This document shows positions 34,736 to 45,385 of a stretch of DNA of 64,000 nucleotides, in pieces; position 1 is the stretch's first letter; the number at the start of each line of letters is the position of its first letter. The notes beneath the pieces were generated by a model. The model had not been told where the DNA came from. It saw only the letters and a program-made list of their open reading frames with translations, and made no database searches. The DNA comes from Rhizomys pruinosus (Eukaryota; Chordata; Mammalia; Rodentia; Spalacidae): positions 287,324 through 351,323 of the forward strand of contig VZQC01005691.1 of NCBI GenBank assembly GCA_009823505.1, read 5' to 3'. The position numbers were made by a program, and so were the translations under genes.

Positions 34736-35949
34736 TCAAACACCCCCAAAACAAGATAAATGGCTCCTGAGGAACAACACTTGGGCTTGACCTATTATGA
34801 ACATTCTGGTGTACATGCACATACACATAAACACACACACGCACACACACACATGTGCACAAGCATCTCCCCATAAGTACACACACAAAAAAATACAATT
34901 AAAGACTAAATTTTAAAGCACAGGTAAAGACACAGAAAAGTATAGCAACTGTCTATAATACCCTAACATCTTGAGAAATACCATCCTTGAAGTTTTGAAA
35001 TATTCCCTTTAGGGCTACTTTGACAGACAGACACACAGACACACACACACAGACACACACACACAAATCTTTTCCTTATTAAAAGTCAGATCATGCCGAA
35101 ATGATGTGTGCTTATTTTTTTTTTCCTGATTTAGAGTTATGTTGTGAACATGATAAAAATCTACTTTGCAATATTGTGGTCCACTCCATATATTTACCAG
35201 TCTCAAATGATTGGACATATGGGCTATCTCCAATATTTGAATGAAAACCTTACAGAAAAATGTTTTTAAATCTTTAAAAAATCAGTATCTTTGAAAAATC
35301 AATATCTCTACATGAGACCATGTTTATAGCTATAAAGGCTACATAACAAGAAAGAGTATCAGTCAGGAGAAACGTTCTTTTGAGTTGTTGGCCAGGGTAG
35401 TCCAGTAGACTCCCAAAATTACACAGGCTATTGCCACAGACCTTGATTGCCTCCTAGAACTTGAAGGTAAGACCCTATTGCTAAAGACAGGACATACTTC
35501 AGAGACTGGATTTGGAGCAATGGGGTTGGAACTGACCTGGAAGCCACTTCCCCTGAAGGCTAGCTCTTATAGCTGTGGAGAAACACTACAGAAGCCGCTA
35601 AGGGAGAACATCAATCAATAGTCTAACACCAGCTTCAAGACCAAATAACCACATCAGTGACCAGCACAGCATATGACATTGGTATGGTAGTGGCACTTTT
35701 ATCTTGGGAGTAATCGAGAGCTATTTAATTGAACTTAAAGCCCACTCAATAGGAGTAAACTCATGTGTGATACTGTATACATAGCCAAATACATATAGCT
35801 GGAGAAGTCATAGATCTTAGAAGGCTGCTACATCCCTAGACTAATGTAATTTCTTATTAAGTGCAAAATATGTATTCTTATTTTACAGTCAAGTATCCCA
35901 GTCACCACTTATCCTTGATTATATTCTTAGTCTGTTAGCATGGCATGGC

Positions 35950-35950
<1 letters not shown>

Positions 35951-35991
<41 letters not shown>
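35951..35991. repeat. (GT)n microsatellite
   Basis: About 20 GT units in intron 4, ending about 170 nt before exon 5. Confidence 0.95.
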
Positions 35992-35993
<2 letters not shown>

Positions 35994-36159
35994 TGATGTT
36001 TGAGGAGGGACCAGTGTATATGACGGTATACATTCTGTGACTATGAACACTTTGGGGTAGACAAACTTTACTTAGTTTGTCTCCAGAAAGCAGCATTTGG
36101 TGGTAAAAACTAATGCTAATGTATATTCAACTTCAAAAGCATGATTGGTTTCTGTCTAG

Positions 36160-36296
36160 GGAATCCACCAAAATGGAGGCTTCACTAAGGTGTGGTTCGC
36201 TATGAAGACCTTCCTCACACCCAGCATCTTCATCATCATGGTGTGGTACTGGAGGAGGATTACCATGATGTCCCGACCCCCAGTGCTTCTGGAAAA
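36160..36296 (+). CDS. WLS: WLS coding exon 5, residues G223-E267 plus part of K268
   Basis: The acceptor is tctgtctag|gga. The donor is aa|gtaaga, splitting the codon of K268 (phase 2). The exon encodes GIHQNGGFTKVWFAMKTF, then a hydrophobic run (TPSIFIIMVWYW) followed by RRITMMSRPPVLLE. It therefore carries the end of the luminal domain, TM2 and the first cytoplasmic loop, whose paired Arg follow the positive-inside rule. Protein carries the GPCR-like membrane core in this and later exons. Confidence 0.97.
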
Positions 36297-36969
36297 GTAA
36301 GAGCTGAGTGAGAGCACTCTTAGGAAAGACTGGCTTCTCACAGGCTGCCATGCTTTTGCTTCGCTGGGTACCATTCAAGCAGCCAGCGAGTAACTTAGCT
36401 GGTGATTGACCGGGAGTCATCCTGAATTATTTCTATCTTTCAGATTTCACATGAAAATTATTCCTGAATCCTTGATGTTACCCCTCTTCCACAGTGTCAT
36501 CTTTGCTATTTGTCCCCATGGTCAGAACCAGGTTCCTCTATTAATGGATGACCTGCCCTGCTTCCAACTCAGCTCAAACAGTCTCATGCACAGGGCAGTA
36601 TTTCTGTAGATATATGTAGTCACTTTCCTTCTCATGTCAATACCTTCTCCTTTCCGCTGGCTCATTTCTATTAACATTAGGAATATGTATTCTATATCAT
36701 CAAGAAATTCTCCTTTTCCCCATTTCCTTGGGAAACCACACCATTGTTCTCCTTTGTATAAGGATCCTCAGAACCTTGTCCCCTGTTAACACTTGCCCCG
36801 ATTTCACTGGTGATTCATCCCCACTGCCCCGCTGAATCTGCCCGTCACAGGGTCACCGCCAATGACCCCCACAGTCCAAATTCAAAGACTGGATGTCGGT
36901 CTTGACCTCCCTTGACCCATCTGTGGAGTTTGGCATAGCTAATGGTCCCCTTTCCTTTACACACCTCTT

Positions 36970-37125
36970 TTTTTTTTTTTTTTTTCCAGTCTGTTTGAGA
37001 CAGGGTTTCCCTCCTTCTGTACTGGAACTCGACATGTAGACCAGGGTGGCCTTGAACTCACAAAGATCCACCAGCCTTTGCCTCCCAAGCGATAGGACTA
37101 AAGGTGTGCGCCACCACACCCGGCC
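36970..37125 (-). mobile_element. B1 SINE, antisense
   Basis: Poly-T, then a diverged B1 ending ccaccacacccggcc. A 17-bp duplication, tcctttacacacctctt, flanks it (36953-36969 and 37126-37142). Confidence 0.93.
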
Positions 37126-37372
37126 TCCTTTACACACCTCTTGAAGCTTGGCTTTTCTCCTTTGCTGGCCACACCAGTTCCTGTTCCTGTTTCTGTTTTT
37201 CCAGCCTCTTACACCATGTATCCAGAGCAGTCTTTGGACTTCCTTTCTTGATTAGTTTGCTTATTCCTAGGTGGTCTGGAAATTAAAAACTGTTATATGA
37301 TGACTCCTAATTTTACTAATTAAAAATTAAATATTATGCGATGACTCCTAATTTAGCCTCTGCCAACTCTAG

Positions 37373-37452
37373 ATACAAACACCCTAGCTATTTATTTAAC
37401 AGCTTCCGGTGTATACAAACGCCCTAGCTATTTATTTAACAGCTTCTGGTGT
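37373..37452 (+). repeat. 40-bp tandem repeat, 2 copies
   Basis: The two copies begin atacaaac and end ggtgt, differing at two bases. A second tandem pair based on gatgactcctaattt lies just upstream (about 37298-37355). Confidence 0.9.
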
Positions 37453-37649
37453 ACTCGACTCCCTCCTGCGGCCAGCTGGTTCTCTCCTAGGTGAAAGGCA
37501 GCTAACTCCTCCCTTTCACTTACTGCACTAGAAAGGTGGACTCCCACCTTTATCCTGCTGTTCTTCACCCCTCTATCTGACCTCCAGGAAGTCTCGCCTT
37601 CTCCACTGCTGCTGCTGTAATCTGCACACCATCCCACTGCTCAGCTAGT

Positions 37650-38110
37650 TATTGGAAGAAGCCTACCAGCTGCTCCCCTTGCTTCGCCCATTCCCCTCAG
37701 TACCTAGAGTCGGTTCATCAGGAGCCTCTCTGCTTCCTGTAAGTGTCCAAGGGATCATACCACACCCTTGCTGAAAGCTCTCCACGGGCTTTTCATCTCC
37801 TTTGTCCTGGCCTCTTCACTCCCTGGGAGTTTATCTCTGCGCCACCTGTTTTGATAATCAAATACCTGGTCTGCCAGGCTTTTGCCTCAGGGCCTTTGAA
37901 CTCGCTCTTTATCTTCCGAGTTCTGCTCAGGTACTCCTTTCCTTTCGGCTCTGCTCTGATGTTTCTCATTGCAGTGGGGTTTTCCCTTTCACTTTATGTT
38001 ATAGCACCCTGTAGTCTCTTGCTAATTTTATCTTTCTTTATAATGTTAAAGTTAATAACTATTTATTGCATGAATGAATGGTGACATTCCACTATTTGGA
38101 CACTTTATTG
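37650..38110 (+). repeat. L2-like ancient LINE fragment
   Basis: Contains tttgcctcagggcctttgaa, tgctcaggtactcc and atagcaccctgtagtctctt, in the order of L2 3' ends. Confidence 0.5.
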
Positions 38111-39138
38111 GATTTCTAGTCTCTTTAAAGTAAATTTAATCCTATCTCTGCCGACATATGATTCTTTCTAAGCTCACCCCTTTTTATTGGCTCCCATGTC
38201 CTATTAGGACATAATACTACATACACATCTGCAAATACGTCTACCTCCTCAGGGTTCCGGGCCTCTACTCAGGCTCCTCCCTGTTCTCCTTCCCATCCCT
38301 CTTTTCTCAAGCCTTGATGGTTAGTTTCCATCTTAGGGTATGAGTCAAGTTCTGGCCTCAATATCTGCTTCTAAACTGTGCTTATGCTCCCCCCCCGCCC
38401 CTTTAATGCTTCTTTATCTGGCTTCCCCTCTAAATGCATTTCCCTGAGTGAAAACATTGGTCCTTCTCATGTAGGCAGCTGTAGCCCTAACCCTATTTCT
38501 AGTACATGGTCTATGCCTTATAAGCACATGTATCTTGTGGGTATGAAAAAGGCATAAGTAAATCATAATTATAATTTTATAAGTATATCATACTTATAAT
38601 TTTAATAGAGAAGGAACAATTAATAGTGTGACAGAGGAAAAACAAAATAAAAACTAAGCAAGCAGCCAATAGAATTTGTGTCTGCTTGGGGTAATTTATT
38701 GTGGAAACATATGCTTATGTAATTCATAGTTACTGAGGACACCACAGTAATTATGAGTATTCTTAATGACTGGGTCAGTGATGTCTTAAAGAGCTAAGGC
38801 AGTACAATTATACTCAAGCAGGTTTGCTTAAGAAGGACATGGGAGTGAACCCTGGTAGACAGTTCTTCACCTGAGATTGGACCAAACTAAAGTGTGGATC
38901 CCTCCAGGGGCTACATTCAGTTAGACAGGAGTTAGTGCAATACTGCTTCATTCTCCCATGGTGTCAATCAGAACATTTTGCATCCCAGGGTAGAAACTTA
39001 CCAAAAGTGTTAAGAAGCTGATTAGAGAGACAGCTTGGGTCTGAATGAGACATCTCAGGTCTCAAAATTGGCTTCAGATTTTGGAAATTTGCCTCCCAAA
39101 TGAGTAATCTGGCTCTTCCGGGTATTTTCTCACCTCAG

Positions 39139-39307
39139 AGTCATTTTTGCCCTCGGGATTTCGATGACCTTTATCAATATCCCCGTGGAATGGTTTTCCA
39201 TTGGCTTTGACTGGACCTGGATGCTACTCTTTGGGGACATCCGACAGGGCATCTTCTACGCAATGCTTCTTTCCTTCTGGATCATCTTCTGTGGTGAACA
39301 TATGATG
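39139..39307 (+). CDS. WLS: WLS coding exon 6, residues K268(end)-M324
   Basis: The acceptor is cacctcag|a, where the single base a completes K268. The donor is atg|gtgaga (phase 0). The frame reads VIFALGISMTFINIPVEW, then a Trp-rich stretch and LLFGDIRQGIFYAML, ending CGEHMM. It covers TM3 and TM4 and the loop between them. In known structures of the family, this half of the membrane core helps line the cavity that holds the palmitoleate of Wnt. Confidence 0.97.
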
Positions 39308-39647
39308 GTGAGAGCCCCTGGGGAAGGGACGGCCCTCCTCACCACAGCTCCTGTGAGCGGCCGTTGCACCGTGCCTGCCTGCTTCTGGTGACAGAGAGGC
39401 AGAAGGAGCAAGGGGTCACAGGTCAAGCTCTGTCACTGCAAGTTCAGATTCCTGCTTTCTTAGTAACTGGCTGAGTGGTTGAATCAAGTTCCGTAATCTC
39501 AGATCACTTCTCTACAGGATGGAAAAGCTTAATGTATAGGAAGTTTTAGCTTATTTTAGAATGGAATGGTCTATATACAAGAAGACAAGCACACAAACTC
39601 TAATGGCTATTTTTATTTGTTGTCCTTTGGCTTTAGTCCTGCTCATT

Positions 39648-40283
39648 CTGGCCCTACAAACAGGCTGGCCACCGTGGATTATAGTTCTGGCCCTACGAAC
39701 AGGCTGGCCACCGTGGATTATAGTTCTGGCCCTAGGAACAGGCTGGCCACCGTGGATTATAGTTCTGGCCCTACGAACAGGCTGGCCACCGTGGATTATA
39801 GTTCTGGCCCTACGAACAGGCTGGCCACCGTGGATTATAGTTCTGGCCCTACGAACAGGCTGGCCACCGTGGATTATAGTTCTGGCCCTACGAACAGGCT
39901 GGCCACCGTGGATTATAGTTCTGGCCCTAGGAACAGGCTGGCCACCGTGGATTATAGTTCTGGCCCTACGAACAGGCTGGCCACCGTGGATTATAGTTCT
40001 GGCCCTACGAACAGGCTGGGCACCGTGGATTATACCATGGATTATAGTTCTGGCCCTAGGAACAGGCTGGCCACCGTGGATTATAGTTCTGGCCCTAGGA
40101 ACAGGCTGGCCACTGTGGATTATAGTACTGGCCCTAGGAACAGGCTGGCCTCCATGGATTATAGTTCTGGCCCTAGGAACAGGCTGGCCTCCATGGATTA
40201 TAGTTCTGGCCCTAGGAACAGGCTGGCGTCCATGGATTATAGTTCTAGCCCTAGGAACAGGCTAGCCACCGTGGATTATAGTT
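39648..40283 (+). repeat. 39-bp minisatellite, 16 copies
   Basis: The unit reads ctggccctacgaacagg then ctggccaccgtggattatag. The first ten copies are at 39648-40037 and the last six at 40050-40283. A 12-bp partial duplication sits between them. Early copies carry cctacg or cctagg with caccgtgg; later ones carry cctagg with ctccatgg. Because 39 is 13 codons, two forward frames stay open (frame one reads GPTNRLATVDYSS per unit). I see no coding support for these. Confidence 0.97.
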
Positions 40284-40507
40284 CTGCTCTTTCCAGCTAA
40301 CAGTTTGTCCAAGCAACCTAGTGACTCCTGTTACCTGAGAATGCTGACCTCTTTGCATGGCATCAGAGTCTATTCAAGAGAGATTGAGGTACCATAATAA
40401 AAATTAAAATGATCCTATCTTTACACTGTGGCTAAGATTCAGCTATGTCAACAGGAACTTGGTCTTCATGTCAAACTTTAGAGAAGGAGCTTTTACATTC
40501 ATTTATT

Positions 40508-40520
40508 TTATTTTTTTTTT

Positions 40521-40565
<45 letters not shown>

Positions 40566-40700
40566 CGAGACAGGGTCTCCCTGTAGCCCCAGCTGTCCTG
40601 GAACTCACTCTGTAGACCAGGCTGGCCTTGAACTTACAAAGATCCGCCTGCCTCTGCCTCCCAAGTGCTAGGACTAAAGGCGTGCGCCACCACGCCCAGC
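40508..40700 (-). mobile_element. B1 SINE, antisense, with a very long poly-T
   Basis: The poly-T is about 55 bases long, then cgagacagggtctccctgta to ccaccacgcccagc. Flanked by ttcatttatttt (about 40498-40509 and 40701-40712). Confidence 0.93.
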
Positions 40701-40720
40701 TTCATTTATTTTTTTTAATT

Positions 40721-40721
<1 letters not shown>

Positions 40722-40775
<54 letters not shown>
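40722..40775. repeat. (CTAT)n microsatellite
   Basis: About 13 units, directly after the B1 target duplication. Confidence 0.95.
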
Positions 40776-40931
40776 CAGGAGGGACACAAATGCTTTGATG
40801 CCCATGTAGAAATCAGAGGACAGTTTTCATGAGTGGGTTTTCTCCTTCCATTGTGTCAATCCCAGGGATTGAACTCGGGCTGTCAGATTGGCAGAAAGCA
40901 CCTTTTACCCACTGAACCACTTTGCCCAGCT
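40776..40931 (-). mobile_element. Diverged SINE, antisense (B3/B4 group)
   Basis: Reads caggagggacacaaatgct to ccactttgcccagct. Family uncertain. Confidence 0.5.
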
Positions 40932-40948
40932 GGCTTAAAATTTCATTA

Positions 40949-41095
40949 TAGCCAGGCGTGGTGGCACATGTCTTTAATCCCAGCACTCGGGAGGCAGAGG
41001 CAGGCAGATCTCTGTGAGTTCAAGGCCAGCCTGGTATACATGGTGACCTCCAGGCCAGCTGAGATTAAAGGGAGACCCTGTCTCAAAAAGACCTC
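40949..41095 (+). mobile_element. B1 SINE
   Basis: Reads tagccaggcgtggtggcaca, then ggtatacatggtgacctcca, ending in aaaaagacc and a C-rich run. Confidence 0.9.
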
Positions 41096-41915
41096 CCCCC
41101 AAAATTCCGTTATAATTCGATCATAAAAATTAGACTTCTGAAGCCTGCTCCCTAGCCAGAAGGCAATAAAAGAAGAGAGAGATTTTGCACACAGCCAAAC
41201 TCTGAATGAGAGGTCCTGCAGCATGAGGGCTCCTCTAGCAGAGATGCTCTGGGAATGAGCTGTGGGTTGCAGGACCCGTGTGTGGGGAAGCACCCCAACT
41301 TGGGCACTGTCCAAAATAAGCTGGTATGGGCCTTGTCTGCCTGGAGGCTGAGATGTGCCTTATATATTCCTCCACTCTCTTCTGCCTATCTGAGGACCTT
41401 TCATGCTGCTCTGGTGGCAAACGGCTGAGGCTGAGGCAGGAGGCTCCCAAGTTCTAGGTCAGCTTGGGGTATATCTTAGAATACTCTGTGGAAAGCAGGG
41501 GGTGTGGGAATAAAGAAAGAAACTTGACGTAATGAAGTGCTTTAATGTCTTTATTCCCTGGAATCATTTTGCATTTATAAACAAAGGTTGTTATTCACAC
41601 AAGAATTTAATTATTTTGTGGGCCACAAAGTTCATTCCTGCCTGGTGTCTAAGACCTTTTTCTGTTTCTCGGAGTTCCCTCTTTCTTATTGTTGTCACAG
41701 CTCCTGTTGGCTTTGTAGTGATTGTTCTATTCATTTGTAGACATCTCCCAGCCTCTCCCATCAGACATTGGCACCAGACTTTTGTCTCTTCCATTCTCTC
41801 ATCATGCTGAGGTGTAGCTAAGTGCCCAGCACACAGCAGGAAGCAGTTGGGTCACCTATGGCATAGCTTTGCTTTCTTTCAACTTTACCTCCTTCTTCAA
41901 TTTTGTTTTCCTTAG

Positions 41916-42013
41916 GATCAACACGAGCGGAATCACATTGCAGGGTATTGGAAGCAAGTTGGACCAATTGCTGTTGGTGCTTTCTGCCTTTTCATATTCG
42001 ACATGTGTGAGAG
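41916..42013 (+). CDS. WLS: WLS coding exon 7, residues D325-E356 plus part of R357
   Basis: The acceptor is ttccttag|gat. The donor is ag|gtaagc, splitting R357 (phase 2). The exon encodes DQHERNHIAGYWKQVGP and then TM5 (IAVGAFCLFIFDMCE). The following intron is only 352 nt, the shortest in the window. The first residues form the loop between TM4 and TM5. Confidence 0.97.
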
Positions 42014-42365
42014 GTAAGCAGGCACCCAAGGGGCGCCAAGATGAAATGTGCTTGCTGTGTTCACTTCCACCTGTCGAGGAGGAGTTTTAAGTGGAGAATG
42101 GTGGTTGGGGCCTTTGGGGTGAAATGTTGGTCATGTTCTCCGTGAAGTCTGGGCCTAAGTTAAATGCTTGGTCCTTTATAGTTGCAAAGTGCTTGGGCTG
42201 ATCTTATTCTAAAGCTCTGCCTTCCCCTCAGGCTTTCTTTGAAGTTTCTTTTCTAAATATAGCACCCCTCTGCACCCCACCCTAGTTGAAATGCTAAGTG
42301 AAGCTCTGGTCTCCCTTTGTTGTGTCTGGTCTTTCCATTTTCTTTCTTTCTTTTTGTTTTTATAG
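42014..42365 (+). other. WLS: WLS intron 7
   Basis: A 352-nt phase 2 U2-type intron. It ends in a T-rich tract rich in ttctttcttt before tatag. No repeat is recognised. Confidence 0.92.
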
Positions 42366-42429
42366 AGGAGTACAACTCACAAATCCCTTCTACAGTATCT
42401 GGACTACAGATGTGGGAACGGAACTGGCT
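42366..42429 (+). CDS. WLS: WLS coding exon 8, residues R357(end)-A378
   Basis: A 64-nt exon. The acceptor is tttttatag|a and the 3' boundary is gct|gtatcc. It encodes GVQLTNPFYSIWTTDVGT and ELA, the luminal segment between TM5 and TM6. The small size and the downstream donor are both unusual: the donor matches the U12 class rather than the U2 class. The frame continues cleanly into the next exon (A378 | M379). Confidence 0.96.
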
Positions 42430-42438
42430 GTATCCTTC
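42430..42438 (+). promoter_or_regulatory. WLS: U12-type (minor class) 5' splice site of WLS intron 8
   Basis: The intron starts gtatccttc. This matches the U12-class 5' splice consensus RTATCCTT at all eight positions and is a poor match to the U2 consensus GTRAGT. Its partner signals lie at 44447-44467. The other complete introns here begin gtaagt, gtaaga, gtgaga, gtaagc, gtgagt or gtaggg, so this donor stands out. Inference: the intron is removed by the minor spliceosome. Confidence 0.85.
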
Positions 42439-43046
42439 CTCTACAGGTGCAGGGTTTCATTTTTCTTCCCAAAGTTTCCTGGTATCCACTATTTTCATGC
42501 TTCAGCTGATGCTTTCTGTATGAGCTCAGACAGAGCTTTGATCTTCCGACCGATGACAATAGCACAATCAAGGCCAATAATGAGAAGGCTTACTACCTGC
42601 TCTCAGTGCCCTTTGTGAGTGTTCCAGATGGGGGCTTGCAGTCTGTCCTGCAGCAGAAGGCTCAGAGCCAGATCAAAGCCTCTGGCATTAACTACTGCCT
42701 AAATCATCTGTTTTGCTGTTTCATTGCCTTCTGAAGTACAGTAGCTTCTTCTGAAGCCATAGAGGCCCCTTCTGGGCCCTTTGAAAAAGCTGTACCTGAG
42801 GTCACCTGTGGGCAAGGTTTCTATGGGAGAGTTGGTCTGAGGTCACCTGTGTGTGAAGTTCTGACAGTGCTTCACTGGACAACCACCCTTAGTTCTGAGG
42901 CCCAGGGGAATGAGGCTAAGCTGAACAGTTTCAGTGCAATGCCAAGGCTTCTGGTTGGTTCATATACACAGCATTTACATCATCTAGGTGAAGAAAAGTG
43001 ACAGTCTTGGCTTTAAAATGCTAGATTTAAAATCTGATCTCCAGCT

Positions 43047-43200
43047 GGGTATGGCAACTCACACCTTTAATCCCAGGATTTGGGAGGCAGAGGCAGGCAG
43101 ATCTCTGTAATATTGAAGCCAGCCTGGTGAGTTTCAGGCCAGCTGAGCCTACAGAGAGACCCTGTCTCAAAAACAAAAATAAACAAAAAGTAAATAAAAT
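43047..43200 (+). mobile_element. B1 SINE, diverged
   Basis: Reads agctgggtatggcaactcac, ending aaaaacaaaaataaac. Lies in intron 8. Confidence 0.85.
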
Positions 43201-44446
43201 CTGATCTCCTGAATATATAGTGCTCTAAGAGAAAAAGCCAGTCCTCTGGAGTGAGGGGCAGCCTGGGAGGTATTCTTCCTTAACATCTAAGGCCTCGATA
43301 TATGCCCCTGAATATGATTTGCCTAGTCATGGTGTGTATATTAGTTTCTTAGCACCACAGAATTTTGTGAGCATACTAAATCAGTAGTGTTATCACTTTT
43401 AAGATGAAAGAATCAAGCTCTTCTCTTCCTCCAAGTTCCACCCCATACAAAGTTATCTCAAAACAGGAAGAACGTGTCATTTCGTAAGCCATTCTAGTTC
43501 AAGCCCTTATTTTACGCACAAGACAGAAGTCAAGGAGGACAAGTAACATTTCAGGTTCTGCAGCAAATACCTACATTCCCTTCATTCCAGGGTCCTGTTG
43601 ATCATAAGAAAGAAGGAGACACTGCATTAATGAAAGATGCACACTGAGTTTACACTTGTTAAAATGATGGAAAAATACAGGCAGTTTGGGATAGAGGTGT
43701 TACATCAGAGAGAAGCTGTAGTCTGCTCCTCCACTGTTCATGACACCCTTGCTGCCCCATGCCTTGGTGGTTCTAATGGAAGGTCTCAGAACCTCCCCAA
43801 TGGCTCTCTTAAAAGTTTATTGCCAAGAGCCACCACTTCTACCTCATCTACTGCCTTCACCGAGTGTCATTTGCACTCTGGCAGGGGCCCTGGCAGCTGC
43901 TGATGAGCCCGATCCATTTATCCCCTGCCAGGGCATCTCAGTCTTGTTCTTAGAGGAGTCTAAGGACAGCACAGTGGTTTCCACACATGCTCGCACTTGT
44001 TTCCTCATCCTGGAAAGTCTGATTTGGTAATGTGTAGTGTGGGACTCGGGCATTCTTATTAAGACTCTTCCAGTGCTGTTAAAGCAGCTTCTCATTTAGC
44101 AACCAGTATCCACTGAACAAGTGTTTCTGAACATATGACACATTTGAAACTCCTGAAAACATGTTTTGAAAGGCAGATTCTGATCCAATAGCTCCAAGAC
44201 AGACCCTGACTGAATTTACAAAAGTAAGGTACAATTTTTCTTCCTCCTTGGCTTAGAAAGCAATTCAAATACGCTTTTCTACAGAATTGTTAGCAGACTA
44301 CCCCCATCGGTGGCATTAGAATGCCAAGTTTTAATATTAATGCCCTCCTCAAAACTTCCTGAATACTTAGAGACAAAGCAAGCGTCACCAGCACGGCTGG
44401 GAGGAGTGCCCTGCTTCCTCGCTCTCATCCTCGTGAGCTCGTTCTT

Positions 44447-44467
44447 TCCTTCACCGGACGCTCTCAG
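44447..44467 (+). promoter_or_regulatory. WLS: U12-type branch site and 3' splice site of WLS intron 8
   Basis: The sequence tccttcac (44447-44454) matches the U12 branch consensus TCCTTRAC except at one base. The branch A would be 44453, about 14 nt before the intron end at 44467, inside the short window typical of U12 introns. There is no long polypyrimidine tract directly before the CAG. With the donor at 42430 this makes a GT-AG minor-class intron of 2038 nt. Confidence 0.75.
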
Positions 44468-44611
44468 ATGGCTTTCATCATTGTGGCTGGCATCTGCCTC
44501 TGCCTCTACTTCCTATTTCTGTGCTTCATGGTATTTCAGGTCTTTCGAAACATTAGTGGGAAGCAGTCGAGCCTGCCAGCTATGAGCAAAGTCCGGAGGC
44601 TGCACTATGAG
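44468..44611 (+). CDS. WLS: WLS coding exon 9, residues M379-E426
   Basis: 48 whole codons. The acceptor is gctctcag|atg and the donor is gag|gtaagc. It opens with TM6 ([18 protein letters not shown] and on to FQVF), then the cytoplasmic loop [18 protein letters not shown] and LHYE. The last two residues, Y425 and E426, are the first half of the YEGL endocytosis signal. The other half (GL) is in exon 10. The NIS sequon is in a cytoplasmic loop and is unlikely to be glycosylated. Confidence 0.97.
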
Positions 44612-44723
44612 GTAAGCCCTTTTTGGCTCATTCTAGAGCCGACACTAACAGCCTCCAGCTGGCTGTGTAAACGCAGGACTCTAGAGGTCAAAATTTCAAA
44701 TCTTCATTAAGCAACCTGAAAAA

Positions 44724-44880
44724 TGGTTCAGTCAGTGAAAGTCCTTGCCATGCTAGCCCGAAAACCTGGCTTTCATCTCCAGAGCTCACAGTGGAAGCAG
44801 AAGACAAACTGCTGAAAGTTGTTCTCTAACCTCCACACATGCTCTGTGACACACACACACACACACACACACACACAACT
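44724..44880 (+). mobile_element. Diverged tRNA-derived SINE with (CA)n tail
   Basis: Reads gttcagtcagtgaaagtcct, then gttgttctctaacctccac, and ends in a CA run (44850-44877). Confidence 0.6.
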
Positions 44881-45182
44881 TAAAAATACACATTAAGAAC
44901 TTCCCATGTAGGGTCCTTGGGCAAAGCAAGAGACATTTAAACAGCTATCTATATCCTGGGGTTTTCTAAAGTATGAATGTGGCCTAACCATGGTCAAATG
45001 GAAACTTGTCCAGCAGGTTATTCAAGAACACCTTTGTGTGGCACATAGATGCATCCTGGACGGCAGACTGAAATATGTAGAACTGGGGCTTTGCCTGGGG
45101 TGTGACTTTATTCCTAACCCTTGTGATGTTTCAGCCTAGGTGGTCTACTTCCCAAATTCTTTTTTTAAAAAATTAATTAACA

Positions 45183-45385
45183 GGGCTGGAGAAACGGTGC
45201 TTGCTGTTCTTCCAAATGACCCAGGTTGGATTCCCAGCACCCGTATGGCAGTTAACAACCATCTGTAACTCCAGTTCCAGGGGATCCCACCCCCTCTTCT
45301 GTCCTCCCTGGGCTTTGCACAACTTGGGTGCATTTATATACATGTGGACAAAACACTCATGCACATAAAATAAAAATAAATCTAA
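45183..45385 (+). mobile_element. Older B3 SINE
   Basis: Reads gggctggagaaacggtgctt to cactcatgcacataaaataa. Has a single, not doubled, gttccagggg block. Confidence 0.9.

Larger units (their letters stand above)
32668..36159 (+). other. WLS: WLS intron 4
   Basis: A 3492-nt phase 0 intron. It holds the apparent B3::LINE-1 retrocopy (33095-34317) with a later B1 inside, a (CA)n/(GT)n inverted pair, a B1-like SINE and further CA tracts at about 34828-34855 and 35027-35064. A (GT)n tract at 35951-35991 ends about 170 nt before exon 5. Nothing recognised in 35070-35940. Confidence 0.9.
36297..39138 (+). other. WLS: WLS intron 5
   Basis: A 2842-nt phase 2 intron. It holds an antisense B1 (36970-37125), a two-copy 40-bp tandem repeat (37373-37452) and an L2-like fragment (about 37650-38110). 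Nothing recognised in 36300-36950 or 38150-39130. Confidence 0.9.
39308..41915 (+). other. WLS: WLS intron 6
   Basis: A 2608-nt phase 0 intron. It holds the 39-bp minisatellite, an antisense B1 with a very long poly-T, a tetranucleotide microsatellite, an antisense B3/B4-like SINE and a sense B1. An MIR-like stretch may lie at 39420-39530. Nothing recognised in 41100-41900. Confidence 0.9.
42430..44467 (+). other. WLS: WLS intron 8 (candidate minor-class intron)
   Basis: A 2038-nt phase 0 intron with U12-type donor and branch site. It holds a sense B1 (43047-43200). I recognise nothing in 42440-43040 or 43205-44440. Confidence 0.88.

Noticed and set aside
39561..40300. 234- and 244-codon open frames on the plus strand
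   Set aside because: Produced by the 39-bp repeat, where 13 codons stay open in two frames at once. It is intronic, with no splice sites joining it to WLS in frame.
42430..42435. An AT-AC minor intron or a sequencing error at the WLS exon 8 donor
   Set aside because: The intron begins GT and ends AG, the flanking codons join in frame, and the donor matches the U12 GT-AG class, so no error is needed.
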